DNA of 55,082 nucleotides from Candidatus Intestinimonas stercoravium (lineage in GTDB: Bacteria; Bacillota; Clostridia; Oscillospirales; Oscillospiraceae). Position numbers and translations under genes: made by a program. The notes below the pieces were generated by a model that searched no databases, was not told the DNA's origin, and saw only the letters and a list, made by a program, of their open reading frames with translations. Below, one piece after another: positions 24,734-35,338 of this stretch. Each line of letters opens with the position of its first letter. Position 1 is the first letter of the stretch. The stretch spans positions 1 through 55,082 of the forward strand of contig DWZK01000101.1 in assembly GCA_019117605.1 (NCBI GenBank), in the 5' to 3' direction.

Positions 24734-26053
24734 TCAGACCACGCCGAACTGCGCGATGACCGCCGTCAGCACCGTCCCTATGACAGGGATCACCGTGTTG
24801 GACCACCAGTAGTGCTTGTATGCCTCCTTATGGGTCAGGTGCACGACGGTCAAGGTGTTGTTTATAGAGCCGTTATGGGGCAGATTGTCGAACCCGGTGG
24901 AGGCCATGGCGGACAGGCGGTGGATGACCTGCGGATCCATCCCCATCGCGAGGAACCGGTCCGCCAGCTGATCCATGGCGATGCCGAGCCCGCCCGACGG
25001 CGAGCCGGTGATGGCCACCAGGATCGTCACAGAGACCAGGAGCTGCACCACAGGGGGCCCCGGCAGCCGGTCCATGCTGCTGATGACCATCGCATAGCCG
25101 GGAGTGGCGGCCACCGCCCCGCCGAAGCCCACCACGGCGCAGATGCTGGCCAGCGCCGCGACGCCGTTGTTCGCCCCCTCTTTTACCGTCCGCTTCATAT
25201 CATGGAGCTCGCGGAAGAACAGGACATAGGTCGCGGCCATGGCGGCCACCATGGACACCACCGGCGGCCACCCCAGGACGTTCATGACCACCAGCAGGAC
25301 GGCGGTGGGCAGGATGGACTTCCAGAACGGCGGCGGATCCGACTGGTCGTCCTCCTGATACGCCTCTTTGATGCGCCGCCCTGTGGGCAGGAAGCCCTCG
25401 TGCTCCCGCTCCGCCTTCGCGATGATATACTGGAAATAGGCGATGCCCAGCAGCAGCGTGATCCCAGAGCCGATGAATCCCAGGACGGGGGCCGCCCGCA
25501 CGGTCGTCCCCAGGTAGGTCGTGGGGATGATGTTGACCGCCGACGGGCTCCCCGGCATCATGCCCAGGGTCAGGACGCCGGAGCCGAAAGAGGAGCAGGT
25601 GTACATGTGCCACGGCATGTCCAGCTTTTCGAACAGGCTCTTGCAGATGGTCATCATCGTGAAGACGATCACATAGGAGCCCACCCCTCCCAGGGACAGC
25701 AGGGCGTTGATCAGCACCACCGCCAGCAGCGCCAGCAGCTTCTCGTGTCCTGTCGCCCGCTGGGCCAGCCCCGCGATCGCCACCCCGATCCCCCGGGCGG
25801 CCCCGCTGTCGCTCATCATCTTGCCGAGGATCGCGCTGCAAAAGAAGATGAAGAAATAGTTTTTCACGAAGTCGGCATAGCTCGTCATATAGCCGTCCAT
25901 CAGGGTGTCCATCAGGGGCATGCCCGCGGACAAGATCACGATCACGGAACATACCGGCGCGATCACGAGGACAGAGACGCCCCGATAGGTCATCAGGATC
26001 AGGAGCGCCAGGCTGATCAGGATACCGGCCAGACTGATAAGTTCTATACGCAT
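24734..26053 (-). CDS. GntP-family organic acid permease
   Basis: Secondary transporter of 439 residues with about 12 membrane spans and GntP-type signatures (GMMPGSPSAVNIIPTTYLG; the STGFDNLPHNG stretch matches the first permease in the window). It is the promoter-proximal gene of the minus-strand sigma-54 operon and precedes the CoA-transferase by 69 bp. It should import the acid fed into the CoA pathway. Start ATG 26053 follows a G-rich site. Differences from the 28559 paralogue suggest distinct substrates, or an uptake/export pair. Confidence 0.92.
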   Translation of the reverse strand: MRIELISLAGILISLALLILMTYRGVSVLVIAPVCSVIVILSAGMPLMDTLMDGYMTSYADFVKNYFFIFFCSAILGKMMSDSGAARGIGVAIAGLAQRATGHEKLLALLAVVLINALLSLGGVGSYVIVFTMMTICKSLFEKLDMPWHMYTCSSFGSGVLTLGMMPGSPSAVNIIPTTYLGTTVRAAPVLGFIGSGITLLLGIAYFQYIIAKAEREHEGFLPTGRRIKEAYQEDDQSDPPPFWKSILPTAVLLVVMNVLGWPPVVSMVAAMAATYVLFFRELHDMKRTVKEGANNGVAALASICAVVGFGGAVAATPGYAMVISSMDRLPGPPVVQLLVSVTILVAITGSPSGGLGIAMDQLADRFLAMGMDPQVIHRLSAMASTGFDNLPHNGSINNTLTVVHLTHKEAYKHYWWSNTVIPVIGTVLTAVIAQFGVV

Positions 26054-26106
26054 ATACGACCCCCCCCATGTATATCGCCGCCACTGTCACCTGCCCATTT
26101 TCCTGT

Positions 26107-26122
26107 GCAAGGCGGATGCCAA
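26107..26122 (-). promoter_or_regulatory. Sigma-54 promoter of GntP/CoA-transferase operon
   Basis: Minus strand TTGGCATC-N4-TTGC, with GG (26120-26119) and GC (26108-26107) separated by 10 bp. It lies about 55 bp upstream of the permease ATG. Confidence 0.85.
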
Positions 26123-26196
26123 TTTCCCCATCCGCGAAAACACCCCTATCCGCCGCAGATCTTCAGCTTTTCTCCACAAAATATCCTGTCTGTAAG

Positions 26197-26230
26197 GTGC
26201 AATTTTTAGCACAGATGCAATTATCTGCAC
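26197..26230. promoter_or_regulatory. Tandem upstream activator sites
   Basis: Two 16-bp near-palindromes, GTGC-N8-GCAC (26197-26212) and ATGC-N8-GCAC (26215-26230), are 12/16 identical with an 18-bp centre spacing. They sit about 90 bp from one sigma-54 promoter and 230 bp from the other, suitable for shared activation by the NtrC-type regulator. Binding is inferred. Confidence 0.65.
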
Positions 26231-26448
26231 CCCTTGTCCCCCGGGGCCGCGCCGCCGCCCGGCCCTGTGGAGGCGCCTCTCTCCGGCCCCCGGGGCGCAG
26301 ATGGGAAAGCGGTCTCCCCCTGCCCTTCCCGTGTGCGCGCCCTTCCGTCCGCCCCCATCCCGCCGTATCTCCGGGGCCTGCCGCCCACCGCCGCCCGCCC
26401 GCGCCCGCGGGACCTCTCCAGGGGCGGCCGCCGGCCTCCCGGTCTACT

Positions 26449-26464
26449 TGGCACCGCTTTTGCT
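26449..26464 (+). promoter_or_regulatory. Sigma-54 promoter of acyl-CoA dehydrogenase operon
   Basis: TGGCACC-N4-TTGCT with exact 10-bp GG-to-GC spacing (26450-26451 to 26462-26463), about 75 bp upstream of the ATG at 26540. Confidence 0.92.
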
Positions 26465-26539
26465 GGATACATGGGCATCACCGATGCGGACGTCACCGCT
26501 CTGGGAGCCGGCCGCGCCGCCGAAGAAAGGAAGATCCGT

Positions 26540-27688
26540 ATGATGAGAGACTATCCCCTGATGACAGAAGAGCAGCGCACACTGGTATATCTGTTGAGAG
26601 ATTTCCTGAAAAAAGAGGTCATGCCCCACGCAGCTGAGTGGGACGAGAAGGGCGAGTTCCCCCTGGAGGTGTACAAGCAGCTGGCGGAGCTCGGCTTCAA
26701 CGCCATCGACGTCCCGGAGGAATACGGCGGCCTGGGCTGCGACGCCCTGACCACCTGCCTGCTCCGTCAGGAGCTGGGGTATGCGGAGGCGGGCTTCGCG
26801 GTCTCCTTCGCCGCGGCCACCTTCGGCATCAAGCCCGTCATCCTGGCCGGGACCAGGGAGCAGGCCATGTACTACAGCGAGCACCTGGCCCACGGCGGCA
26901 TCTGCGCCAACTGCCTTACAGAGCCCCAGTCCGGCTCCGACCTGGCGCTGACCCGCACCACGGCGGTCCGGGACGGGGACGACTATATCATCAACGGCAC
27001 GAAGTGCTTCATCACGAACGGCGCTGTGGCGAACATCTACACCGTGGCCGCCTCCACGGATCCCTCCAAGCGGGGGGACGGGATCTCCCTCTTCATCGTG
27101 GAGCGGGACCGCCCCGGCGTCAGCGTCGGCAAGCACGAGAACAAGATGGGCATCCGGGCCTCCAACACCACCGACGTGGTCTTCGAGGACGTGCGCGTCC
27201 CCGCCAAGAACCTGATCGGCCCGGAGAACTCCGGGTTCGAGACCCTCAAGCAGCTGCTGGCCCACAGCCGTCCCACCGGCATGGCGGTGGCCCTGGGCAT
27301 CATGGACCGCGCCGTGGAGATCGCCACCAGATACGCCAAGGAGCGGATGACCTTCGGCAAGCCCATCGCAAAGCAGCAGATGATCAAGCAGAAGCTGGCC
27401 GATATGCAGATCCTCACCCAGACCTCCAAGGGGCAGGTGTTCTATAACGCCTCCCTGCTGGACCACGGCATCCGGGACGCCGCCCTGGGCGCGGTCACCA
27501 AGGCCTTCGTCTCTGAAAACGTGGTCAAGGTCACCGACATGGCCCTGCAAGTGCTGGGCGGTTACGGCTATATGAAGGATTATCCCATCGAGAAGCTGTA
27601 CCGCGACGCCCGCATCTATCCCATCTTCGAAGGCACCAGCGAGATCCAGCGCATCGTGATCGCAGGCGACCTGGTCCACCAGTTCTGA
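26540..27688 (+). CDS. Acyl-CoA dehydrogenase / enoyl-CoA reductase (CaiA-like)
   Basis: FAD enzyme of 382 residues that oxidises an acyl-CoA or, in anaerobic pathways, reduces an enoyl-CoA. Landmarks are LTEPQSGSDL (FAD/substrate segment), the GIRASNTTDVVFEDVRVP region, LQVLGGYGYMKDYPIEKLYRD, and catalytic Glu364 in the IFEGTSEIQ motif. ATG 26540 follows AAAGGAAGA. Upstream in-frame sequence lies across the sigma-54 promoter and is not coding. It is first in an operon with a crotonase and a permease. No electron-transfer flavoprotein genes are adjacent, so it must use ETF encoded elsewhere. Confidence 0.95.
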   Translation: MMRDYPLMTEEQRTLVYLLRDFLKKEVMPHAAEWDEKGEFPLEVYKQLAELGFNAIDVPEEYGGLGCDALTTCLLRQELGYAEAGFAVSFAAATFGIKPVILAGTREQAMYYSEHLAHGGICANCLTEPQSGSDLALTRTTAVRDGDDYIINGTKCFITNGAVANIYTVAASTDPSKRGDGISLFIVERDRPGVSVGKHENKMGIRASNTTDVVFEDVRVPAKNLIGPENSGFETLKQLLAHSRPTGMAVALGIMDRAVEIATRYAKERMTFGKPIAKQQMIKQKLADMQILTQTSKGQVFYNASLLDHGIRDAALGAVTKAFVSENVVKVTDMALQVLGGYGYMKDYPIEKLYRDARIYPIFEGTSEIQRIVIAGDLVHQF

Positions 27689-27730
27689 TAGATCCGCTAA
27701 AATATCTCGACGAATAAAGGAGCGCTCAAA

Positions 27731-28528
27731 ATGGAGATGGTGTTTGAAAAGATCAGGCTGGATCATGCGGGAGACGGCGTGGCCTATATCACGCTGAACG
27801 ACCCCGCGAATATGAATCCGGTCAACGCGCAGGCGATGAAGGACCTGGTGGTCTGCCTGGACCGCTGCGAAGAGGACAGCTCCATACGGGCCGTCGTCAT
27901 CCGCGGCGCGGGCGGCCATTTCTCCGCCGGCGGCGATGTCAAGGGCATGAAGGCGCGGCTGGACCAGGGCGTCAATACCACCCGGTCCGGCATCCGCGCC
28001 GGCGGCGAGTTCATCATGCGCCTGAAGACCATCAGCAAGCCCACGATCGCGTGGATCGAAGGGGCGGCGGCCGGCGTCGGCATGAGCATCGCTCTGGCCT
28101 GTGACTTCTCCATCGCGGCGGAGGACACCAAGATGGTGTTCGCGTTCGTGAACATCGGGTTCGTCCCCGACGGCGGCATCACCTATATGCTCAGCCGGGC
28201 CGTGGGCACCGTCCGTGCCACGGAGCTCCTGATGTCCGGGCGCAAGTTCACCGCCGCCGAGGCGAAGAGCTGGGGCATGATCACCGAGGCCGTCCCCAGG
28301 GAGGAGCTGGAGGCCACGGTGCAGAGATATATCCGGAAATATTCCACCGGCCCCAGTGTGGCCTATGCCAACATCAAGGCGCTGATCAACCGCACCTGTT
28401 ACAGCGAGCTCAACTTCTGTATGCAGAACGAGGTGCCCGCGCAATATGCGTGCAGCACCTCCGATGACCACAGGGAGGCGGTCACCGCCTTCGTCGAAAA
28501 GAGGAAGCCCGCTTTCACGGGCAGATAA
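27731..28528 (+). CDS. Crotonase-family enoyl-CoA isomerase/dehydratase
   Basis: The 265-residue crotonase-fold protein has the oxyanion-hole segments HFSAGGDVKGM and GAAAGVGMSIALACDF. The two catalytic glutamates of classical enoyl-CoA hydratase appear replaced: the GGCE position aligns with GMSI and the PEI position with VNI. An Asp is present in FVPDGG, the pattern of delta3-delta2 isomerases and PaaG-like enzymes. A double-bond shift or specialised dehydration is therefore more likely than simple hydration. ATG 27731 follows AAAGGAG. It lies between the acyl-CoA dehydrogenase and a GntP permease. Confidence 0.9.
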   Translation: MEMVFEKIRLDHAGDGVAYITLNDPANMNPVNAQAMKDLVVCLDRCEEDSSIRAVVIRGAGGHFSAGGDVKGMKARLDQGVNTTRSGIRAGGEFIMRLKTISKPTIAWIEGAAAGVGMSIALACDFSIAAEDTKMVFAFVNIGFVPDGGITYMLSRAVGTVRATELLMSGRKFTAAEAKSWGMITEAVPREELEATVQRYIRKYSTGPSVAYANIKALINRTCYSELNFCMQNEVPAQYACSTSDDHREAVTAFVEKRKPAFTGR

Positions 28529-28558
28529 CAGGCGCATCCGGAAAAGGAGGGGAAGTAA

Positions 28559-29878
28559 ATGGAATATATCAGCTTGCTCGGTATCGTCCTGGGCATGGTG
28601 GTCTTCATCGGCATGATGTTCAAGGGCTTCCATGTGGCCATCTCGGGCATCTGCGCCGCCCTGGTGCTGGCCCTGACCTCCGGGTCGGACCCGATCGAGA
28701 TCATGACCGGCACCTGGGCCAGCGGCTTCGCGGGCTACATGCAGAGCATGTTCTTGGTCTTCCTGTTCGGCGCTCTGTTCGGGCGGCTGCTGAACGACTG
28801 CGGCGGGTCCAAACGGATCGCGATCGCGCTCTACCGGTTCTTCAGCAGCCGGAAGCACGGAGACCAGCGCTTCTACGCGGTCTGCTTCCTGATCGCCATG
28901 TATGCGATCTTGATCTATGCCGGCGTCAGCGGCATGATCGTGGTCTTTGCCGTCTACAATATCGCGTATGAGCTCTTCCGCCGCCTGGACGTGCCCTGGA
29001 ACATGTACGGTTACGGCGGCGTGTCCGGCGTGGCGATCTTCTGGGTGGCGGGCTCTCTCCAGGTCGCCAACGTCTCCGCTGCGGACGTCTGCGGCGTGAC
29101 GACCATGGCCGCCCCCGTCATGTCCATCGTGGCCACCGTGGTGTTCTATCTGGTCCTCCTCGTGATCGTGAAATGGGACCTGATCCACTACGACAAGCGC
29201 AGCATGGGCTTCTTCCCCATGGGCCAGCGCATCTATGAGGAGCGCGGCGAGGACCCCAACGCCGCCCTGGACGATACCACGGGCCTCCCCGGGCTGCTGC
29301 CCTCTGTGCTCCCCATCGTCATCATGGTCGTCATGGCCGGCATGGGCGTCAATGTGGCCTTCGCCATGTTCGTGGGCTGCATCATCATCTCAGTGATCAT
29401 GTTCAAGCGGTATACCAACTTCAAGGACACCCTCACTCAGGGCATCGTCTCCTGCTTCGGCCCCAGCTGCGGCGTCTCGGTCACCTCCGCCATGGCCACC
29501 GTGATCAAGGTGGTCCCCGGCTTCGCCATCATCACCGATCTCCTGACCGTCTTCCCGCCGCTGATCCAGGGCGTCCTCATCATCTCCCTGGTCACGTTCT
29601 GCGCCTCTTCCAGCGGCGCGGCCATCCAGAGCATGGGGCCCGAGGTCCTGCAGCTCTTCGGCGCGGCCGGGCTGGGCCCCGCGGCCTCCGCCCGTCTGAT
29701 GACCATCGCGGCCTTCACCGGCTGTCCGCCCCACAGCGCCGGCATCGCCAATGTCTGCGCCCTGTGCCGCATCGACTATAAGGATGCCCTCTATGTCTAC
29801 TTCAAGGGCTCGATGATCCCCGGCTTCTGCGCGCTGGTGTCGGCCATCGTGCTGATCAGGCTCGGCATCATGTTCTGA
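28559..29878 (+). CDS. GntP-family organic acid permease
   Basis: Third GntP-type transporter of the window, 439 residues and about 12 spans, with SGVAIFWVAGSLQVANVSAA and the PPHSAGIANVCAL region. ATG 28559 follows AAAAGGAGGGG. It is the last gene of the acyl-CoA dehydrogenase operon. With the permease of the divergent operon it gives one transporter per transcript, so one may take up the acid and the other release the reduced product. The first copy of the structured repeat element begins 96 bp after its stop. Confidence 0.92.
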   Translation: MEYISLLGIVLGMVVFIGMMFKGFHVAISGICAALVLALTSGSDPIEIMTGTWASGFAGYMQSMFLVFLFGALFGRLLNDCGGSKRIAIALYRFFSSRKHGDQRFYAVCFLIAMYAILIYAGVSGMIVVFAVYNIAYELFRRLDVPWNMYGYGGVSGVAIFWVAGSLQVANVSAADVCGVTTMAAPVMSIVATVVFYLVLLVIVKWDLIHYDKRSMGFFPMGQRIYEERGEDPNAALDDTTGLPGLLPSVLPIVIMVVMAGMGVNVAFAMFVGCIIISVIMFKRYTNFKDTLTQGIVSCFGPSCGVSVTSAMATVIKVVPGFAIITDLLTVFPPLIQGVLIISLVTFCASSSGAAIQSMGPEVLQLFGAAGLGPAASARLMTIAAFTGCPPHSAGIANVCALCRIDYKDALYVYFKGSMIPGFCALVSAIVLIRLGIMF

Positions 29879-29973
29879 CCCTGTCCGCCCGCGCCGCGGC
29901 CTTCGGCGCCCGTCCGGCTGCGGTCCCGCAGGACAGTCTCTACTTACGGAAAGGCCCTGTGCGGCAGCAAAAG

Positions 29974-30250
29974 ACAGCCCCGGCTCAGATGAGCCGGGGC
30001 TGTTCAGCGTGTCAAAAAAGTCCAAATGGACTTTTTTGACACGCTGTCTGACATTTTGACTTACGTCAAAATGTTCCTGACTGTACGCGAAAGTGGGGGC
30101 TCACCTGGTCTGAGGTGGCTCCGCCCGAAAGCATCTGGACTGCCCCCGGCAGTCCAGACCCCCTTTCACACTATCCCCCCGCTGCTTCTCCAGCGTTGTA
30201 CCACTTCTTCGACAGGCTGGACAGCCCCGGCTCAAATGAGCCGGGGCTGT
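29974..30250. repeat. Structured intergenic repeat element, copy A
   Basis: A 277-bp multi-hairpin element between convergent genes. P1 terminator hairpin 29974-30003. P2 18-bp stem 30006-30045. P3 10-bp stem 30051-30074. A core of about 150 nt with a GGTGGCTCCGCC mini-hairpin. P4 11-bp stem 30134-30158. A long-range pairing of GAAAG-T-GGGGG with CCCCCTTTC. P5 terminator hairpin 30221-30250. P1 and P5 are near-identical. The P2-to-P4 core recurs at 50537-50740 with scattered substitutions. No transposase or conserved reading frame is present. Confidence 0.85.
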
Positions 30251-30282
30251 TGTCATTATCCTATGCGCTCCGAGGGCAGTTT

Positions 30283-32913
<2,631 letters not shown>

Positions 32914-33028
32914 TGGAAGGTTCCTCCTTATCGTTTCTCCTGTGGGCCGGCTGCGAAGGAAAGTACCGGGGCAGAGAGGACCCCCGGAGGCCGCCTCCGT
33001 GACCGGATCCAGCCAGTCCAATAAAAAT

Positions 33029-33056
33029 ATTATAACATTTCTCCCGAGAAACGCAA
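33029..33056 (-). promoter_or_regulatory. ppdK promoter with internal dyad
   Basis: Minus strand TTGCGT-N16-TATAAT, 116 bp upstream of the ATG. The spacer contains the inverted repeat TTTCTC-GG-GAGAAA, a possible repressor site. Confidence 0.75.
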
Positions 33057-33135
33057 GGACTGTATGCAAGATCTTCAGCGATACCCACAAAAAAGGTGGG
33101 ACCAATTTCCAGTTCAGGCGGAGATGCCCTCCCCC

Positions 33136-33164
33136 TTGTCCCGCCCGTCCTTCTATCCTATAAT
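33136..33164 (+). promoter_or_regulatory. Promoter of gene 33208
   Basis: TTGTCC-N17-TATAAT, 43 bp upstream of the ATG. The -10 is perfect. Confidence 0.75.
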
Positions 33165-33207
33165 ACAGCCATAGGCACCTCATCAGCCGGATAAGGAGGT
33201 CATGCCC

Positions 33208-33972
33208 ATGTTCCCGCCCTTCCTCTTCCCCTTCCTCCGCCCCGTCCCCGCCGCCCCCGATCCCCGGGGCGGCATCCTGGCGCTGTCCGCTCCGCCCTGG
33301 TCCGCCCCCAGCCGCAGGACAGAGGACATGTCCGCGGAGGGCCAGCTGGGGATCTTCCTGGACCGGTACCTCTACTCCCGCCTGGAGGAGGCGGGGCGGA
33401 TCCGCTCCTTCCACCGGGTCCGGGACCGGAGCGGGCAGCTCCGGGGGACCGACGTCATCCTGACCGCGCCGGAGGGCGGGGCGCTCCGCCTGGACGAGAA
33501 GGCCCAGCTCTACTACCTCAACAGGGACCTGCCCACCTTCGCCTTCGAGCTCCTGTTCCTCCGCCAGGGCGTCCTCACCCCCGGCTGGCTGTGCCGGGAG
33601 GGGCTGGACACCGACCGCTACCTGCTGGTCTGGCCCTTCGCCCGGCGGGACCGGCCCAAGGGGATCCGCTGGACCGACTTCACCCGTGTGGACTGCCTGC
33701 TCCTGGACAAGGCGGCCCTGCTGGCCTGGCTCTCCGGGCAGGGCCTCGCCCGGGAGCGGCTGCTCCGGGAGGCGGCGGACCTGCGCCGGGCGGGGGAGCG
33801 CCGGCGGGACATCCCCGGCCTCCCGGATGCCTACTACGTCGCCTCCGACCCGGCCCGGTACGGAGAGGCCCCCGTCGATCTGGTGATCCGCCGGGCCCGG
33901 CTCCTCTCCCTCCCCGGCAGCCTCGGTTTCCGGGCCTCCCCGGCGGGGCTGGAGCCGCTGCTCCGCTTCTGA
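33208..33972 (+). CDS. Hypothetical protein with possible PD-(D/E)xK motif
   Basis: Not recognised with certainty. The 254-residue product is rich in Arg/Leu and has no signal or membrane segment. GTDVILTAPEGG followed by RLDEKAQLYY resembles the Asp...(D/E)xK core of PD-(D/E)xK nuclease folds, and a Tyr/Trp-rich central part follows. This is a pattern-level suggestion only. ATG 33208 is chosen over 33202 because GGAGG then sits 8 nt away. It is a single gene with its own sigma-A promoter, between ppdK and the EFR1 operon. Confidence 0.7.
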   Translation: MFPPFLFPFLRPVPAAPDPRGGILALSAPPWSAPSRRTEDMSAEGQLGIFLDRYLYSRLEEAGRIRSFHRVRDRSGQLRGTDVILTAPEGGALRLDEKAQLYYLNRDLPTFAFELLFLRQGVLTPGWLCREGLDTDRYLLVWPFARRDRPKGIRWTDFTRVDCLLLDKAALLAWLSGQGLARERLLREAADLRRAGERRRDIPGLPDAYYVASDPARYGEAPVDLVIRRARLLSLPGSLGFRASPAGLEPLLRF

Positions 33973-33979
33973 GCCGCCC

Positions 33980-34008
33980 TTCTCACCGGCTCTCCCCCAT
34001 GTTATAAT
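33980..34008 (+). promoter_or_regulatory. Promoter of EFR1 operon
   Basis: TTCTCA-N17-TATAAT with a TG extension before the -10, 32 bp upstream of the ATG at 34041. Confidence 0.7.
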
Positions 34009-34040
34009 GGTCTAAGATCGACAGATGGGAGCGTTGTATC

Positions 34041-34802
34041 ATGATCTCTATTTTCTTCAGTCCCCGCGGCACCACCAAGCGCACCGCCCGGGCCATCCTG
34101 GGCTACGGCCAGAAGGTGGAGGAGCGGGACCTGCTGGGCAGTCCCCTGAAGGAGGACCTGGTCCTCCCGCCGGGAGAGCCGGTGCTGGTGGCCATGCCGG
34201 TGTACGCCGGGCAGATCCCCGTCCTCTGCCGCCGGCAGCTCAAGGCCCACCTGAAGGGCAGCGGCAACCCCGCCGTCGCCGTGGCGGTGTACGGCAACCG
34301 GGCCTATGACAACGCCCTGGCGGAGCTCCAGGACATCCTGGAGGAGGCGGGCTGTCCCGTGGTGGCCGCCGGGGCCTTCATCGGCCGCCACTCCATCTTC
34401 CCCAAGGTGGCGGAGGGCCGCCCCGACCAGGCCGACCTGGCCCTCATGGCGGCGTTCGGGGACAAGTGCCGGGAGAAGCTGGCCGCCTTCGACCCCGCCG
34501 CCCATGTGCGCCTGGACCTGCCCGGGGACCACGCCTACCGGGAGCCGGGCCGGGTGCCTTTCCACCCCAGCTGCAACGACCGGTGCATGAAGTGCTACGC
34601 CTGCGCCAACACCTGCCCCGCCGGGGCCATCCCCATGGAGTCTCCCTGGATCACCGACGGCGAAAAGTGCATCTCCTGCGGCGCCTGCGTGTTCCTCTGC
34701 CCCACCCAGGCCCGGCAGTACCGGGGGGAGGCCTACGAGGCCGCCGCCGGGGCCTTCGCCGTCAAGTGCGGCCAGCGCCGGGAGCCGGAGCTCTTCCTGT
34801 GA
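34041..34802 (+). CDS. EFR1-type flavodoxin-ferredoxin fusion protein
   Basis: Predicted electron-transfer protein of 253 residues. The flavodoxin-like N-terminal half begins with the FMN-loop-like FFSPRGTTKR and includes VAMPVYAGQIP. The C-terminal half has two 4Fe-4S motifs, CMKCYACANTCPAG and CISCGACVFLCP. This is the EFR1 family frequent in anaerobic Firmicutes. Its role is uncharacterised but must be low-potential redox transfer in the cytosol. It is the first gene of a tightly overlapping run with a P-loop kinase, a nitroreductase and trmO, so it may feed electrons to the nitroreductase. Confidence 0.92.
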   Translation: MISIFFSPRGTTKRTARAILGYGQKVEERDLLGSPLKEDLVLPPGEPVLVAMPVYAGQIPVLCRRQLKAHLKGSGNPAVAVAVYGNRAYDNALAELQDILEEAGCPVVAAGAFIGRHSIFPKVAEGRPDQADLALMAAFGDKCREKLAAFDPAAHVRLDLPGDHAYREPGRVPFHPSCNDRCMKCYACANTCPAGAIPMESPWITDGEKCISCGACVFLCPTQARQYRGEAYEAAAGAFAVKCGQRREPELFL

Positions 34803-35338
34803 CCCCTCCCCGCCGCTTCTATCTGATCGGCGGCCCCATGGGGGTGGGCAAGACCACCGCCGCCCGGCTGCTGGCGGAGCGCCTGCCCCGGAGCGTGCTC
34901 CTGGACGGGGACTGGTGCTGGGACATGCGGCCCTTCCAGGTGACGGAGGAGACGAAGGCCATGGTGCTGGACAACATCTGCCACCTGCTGGGCAACTTCC
35001 TGGCCTGCTCCGCCTTCCAGTCGGTGGTATTCTGCTGGGTGCTCCACGAACAGGAGATCCTGGACCACATCCTCTCCCGGCTGGACACGTCCGGGTGGGA
35101 GACGGTCCCCGTGTCCCTGGTGTGCTCGGAGGCGGCCCTCCGCGCCCGCCTCCTGGCAGACGGGGAGGCGGGCCGCCGGGCGCCGGGGACCCTGGAGCGG
35201 AGCCTGGCCTATCTCCCCCGGTACGCCGCCCTCACCTCCCCCCTGCTGGACACCACCGCCCTTGCCCCGGAGGAGACCGCCGCCGCCCTGGCCGCCCTCC
35301 CCGGGAGAGACTATGAAGAAAGAGGATACGCGCCATGA
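34799..35338 (+). CDS. P-loop nucleotide kinase-like protein
   Basis: The 179-residue P-loop NTPase has Walker A GGPMGVGKTT (about 9-18) and a DGDWCWDM segment, typical of small kinases such as the AAA_33/cytidylate-kinase-like group. The phosphate acceptor cannot be told from sequence. The GTG at 34799 overlaps the EFR1 stop by 4 bp (GTGA), and the 3' end overlaps the nitroreductase start by 4 bp (ATGA). It is clearly translated as part of the operon. Confidence 0.85.
   Translation: MTPPRRFYLIGGPMGVGKTTAARLLAERLPRSVLLDGDWCWDMRPFQVTEETKAMVLDNICHLLGNFLACSAFQSVVFCWVLHEQEILDHILSRLDTSGWETVPVSLVCSEAALRARLLADGEAGRRAPGTLERSLAYLPRYAALTSPLLDTTALAPEETAAALAALPGRDYEERGYAP

Larger units (their letters stand above)
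26054..26539. other. Divergent sigma-54 control region
   Basis: 486 bp with no gene. The left part (26095-26230) is AT-richer and holds one sigma-54 promoter and tandem dyads. The right part (26231-26440) is very GC-rich with no clear signal until the plus-strand sigma-54 promoter. Confidence 0.8.

Noticed and set aside
26234-26539. N-terminal extension of the acyl-CoA dehydrogenase frame
   Set aside because: The sequence is Pro/Arg-rich, has no ribosome site and contains the sigma-54 promoter. The ATG at 26540 gives the normal family length.
29974-30250. Insertion sequence or classic MITE
   Set aside because: No transposase. The terminal repeats differ completely between the two copies, unlike ends recognised by one transposase.
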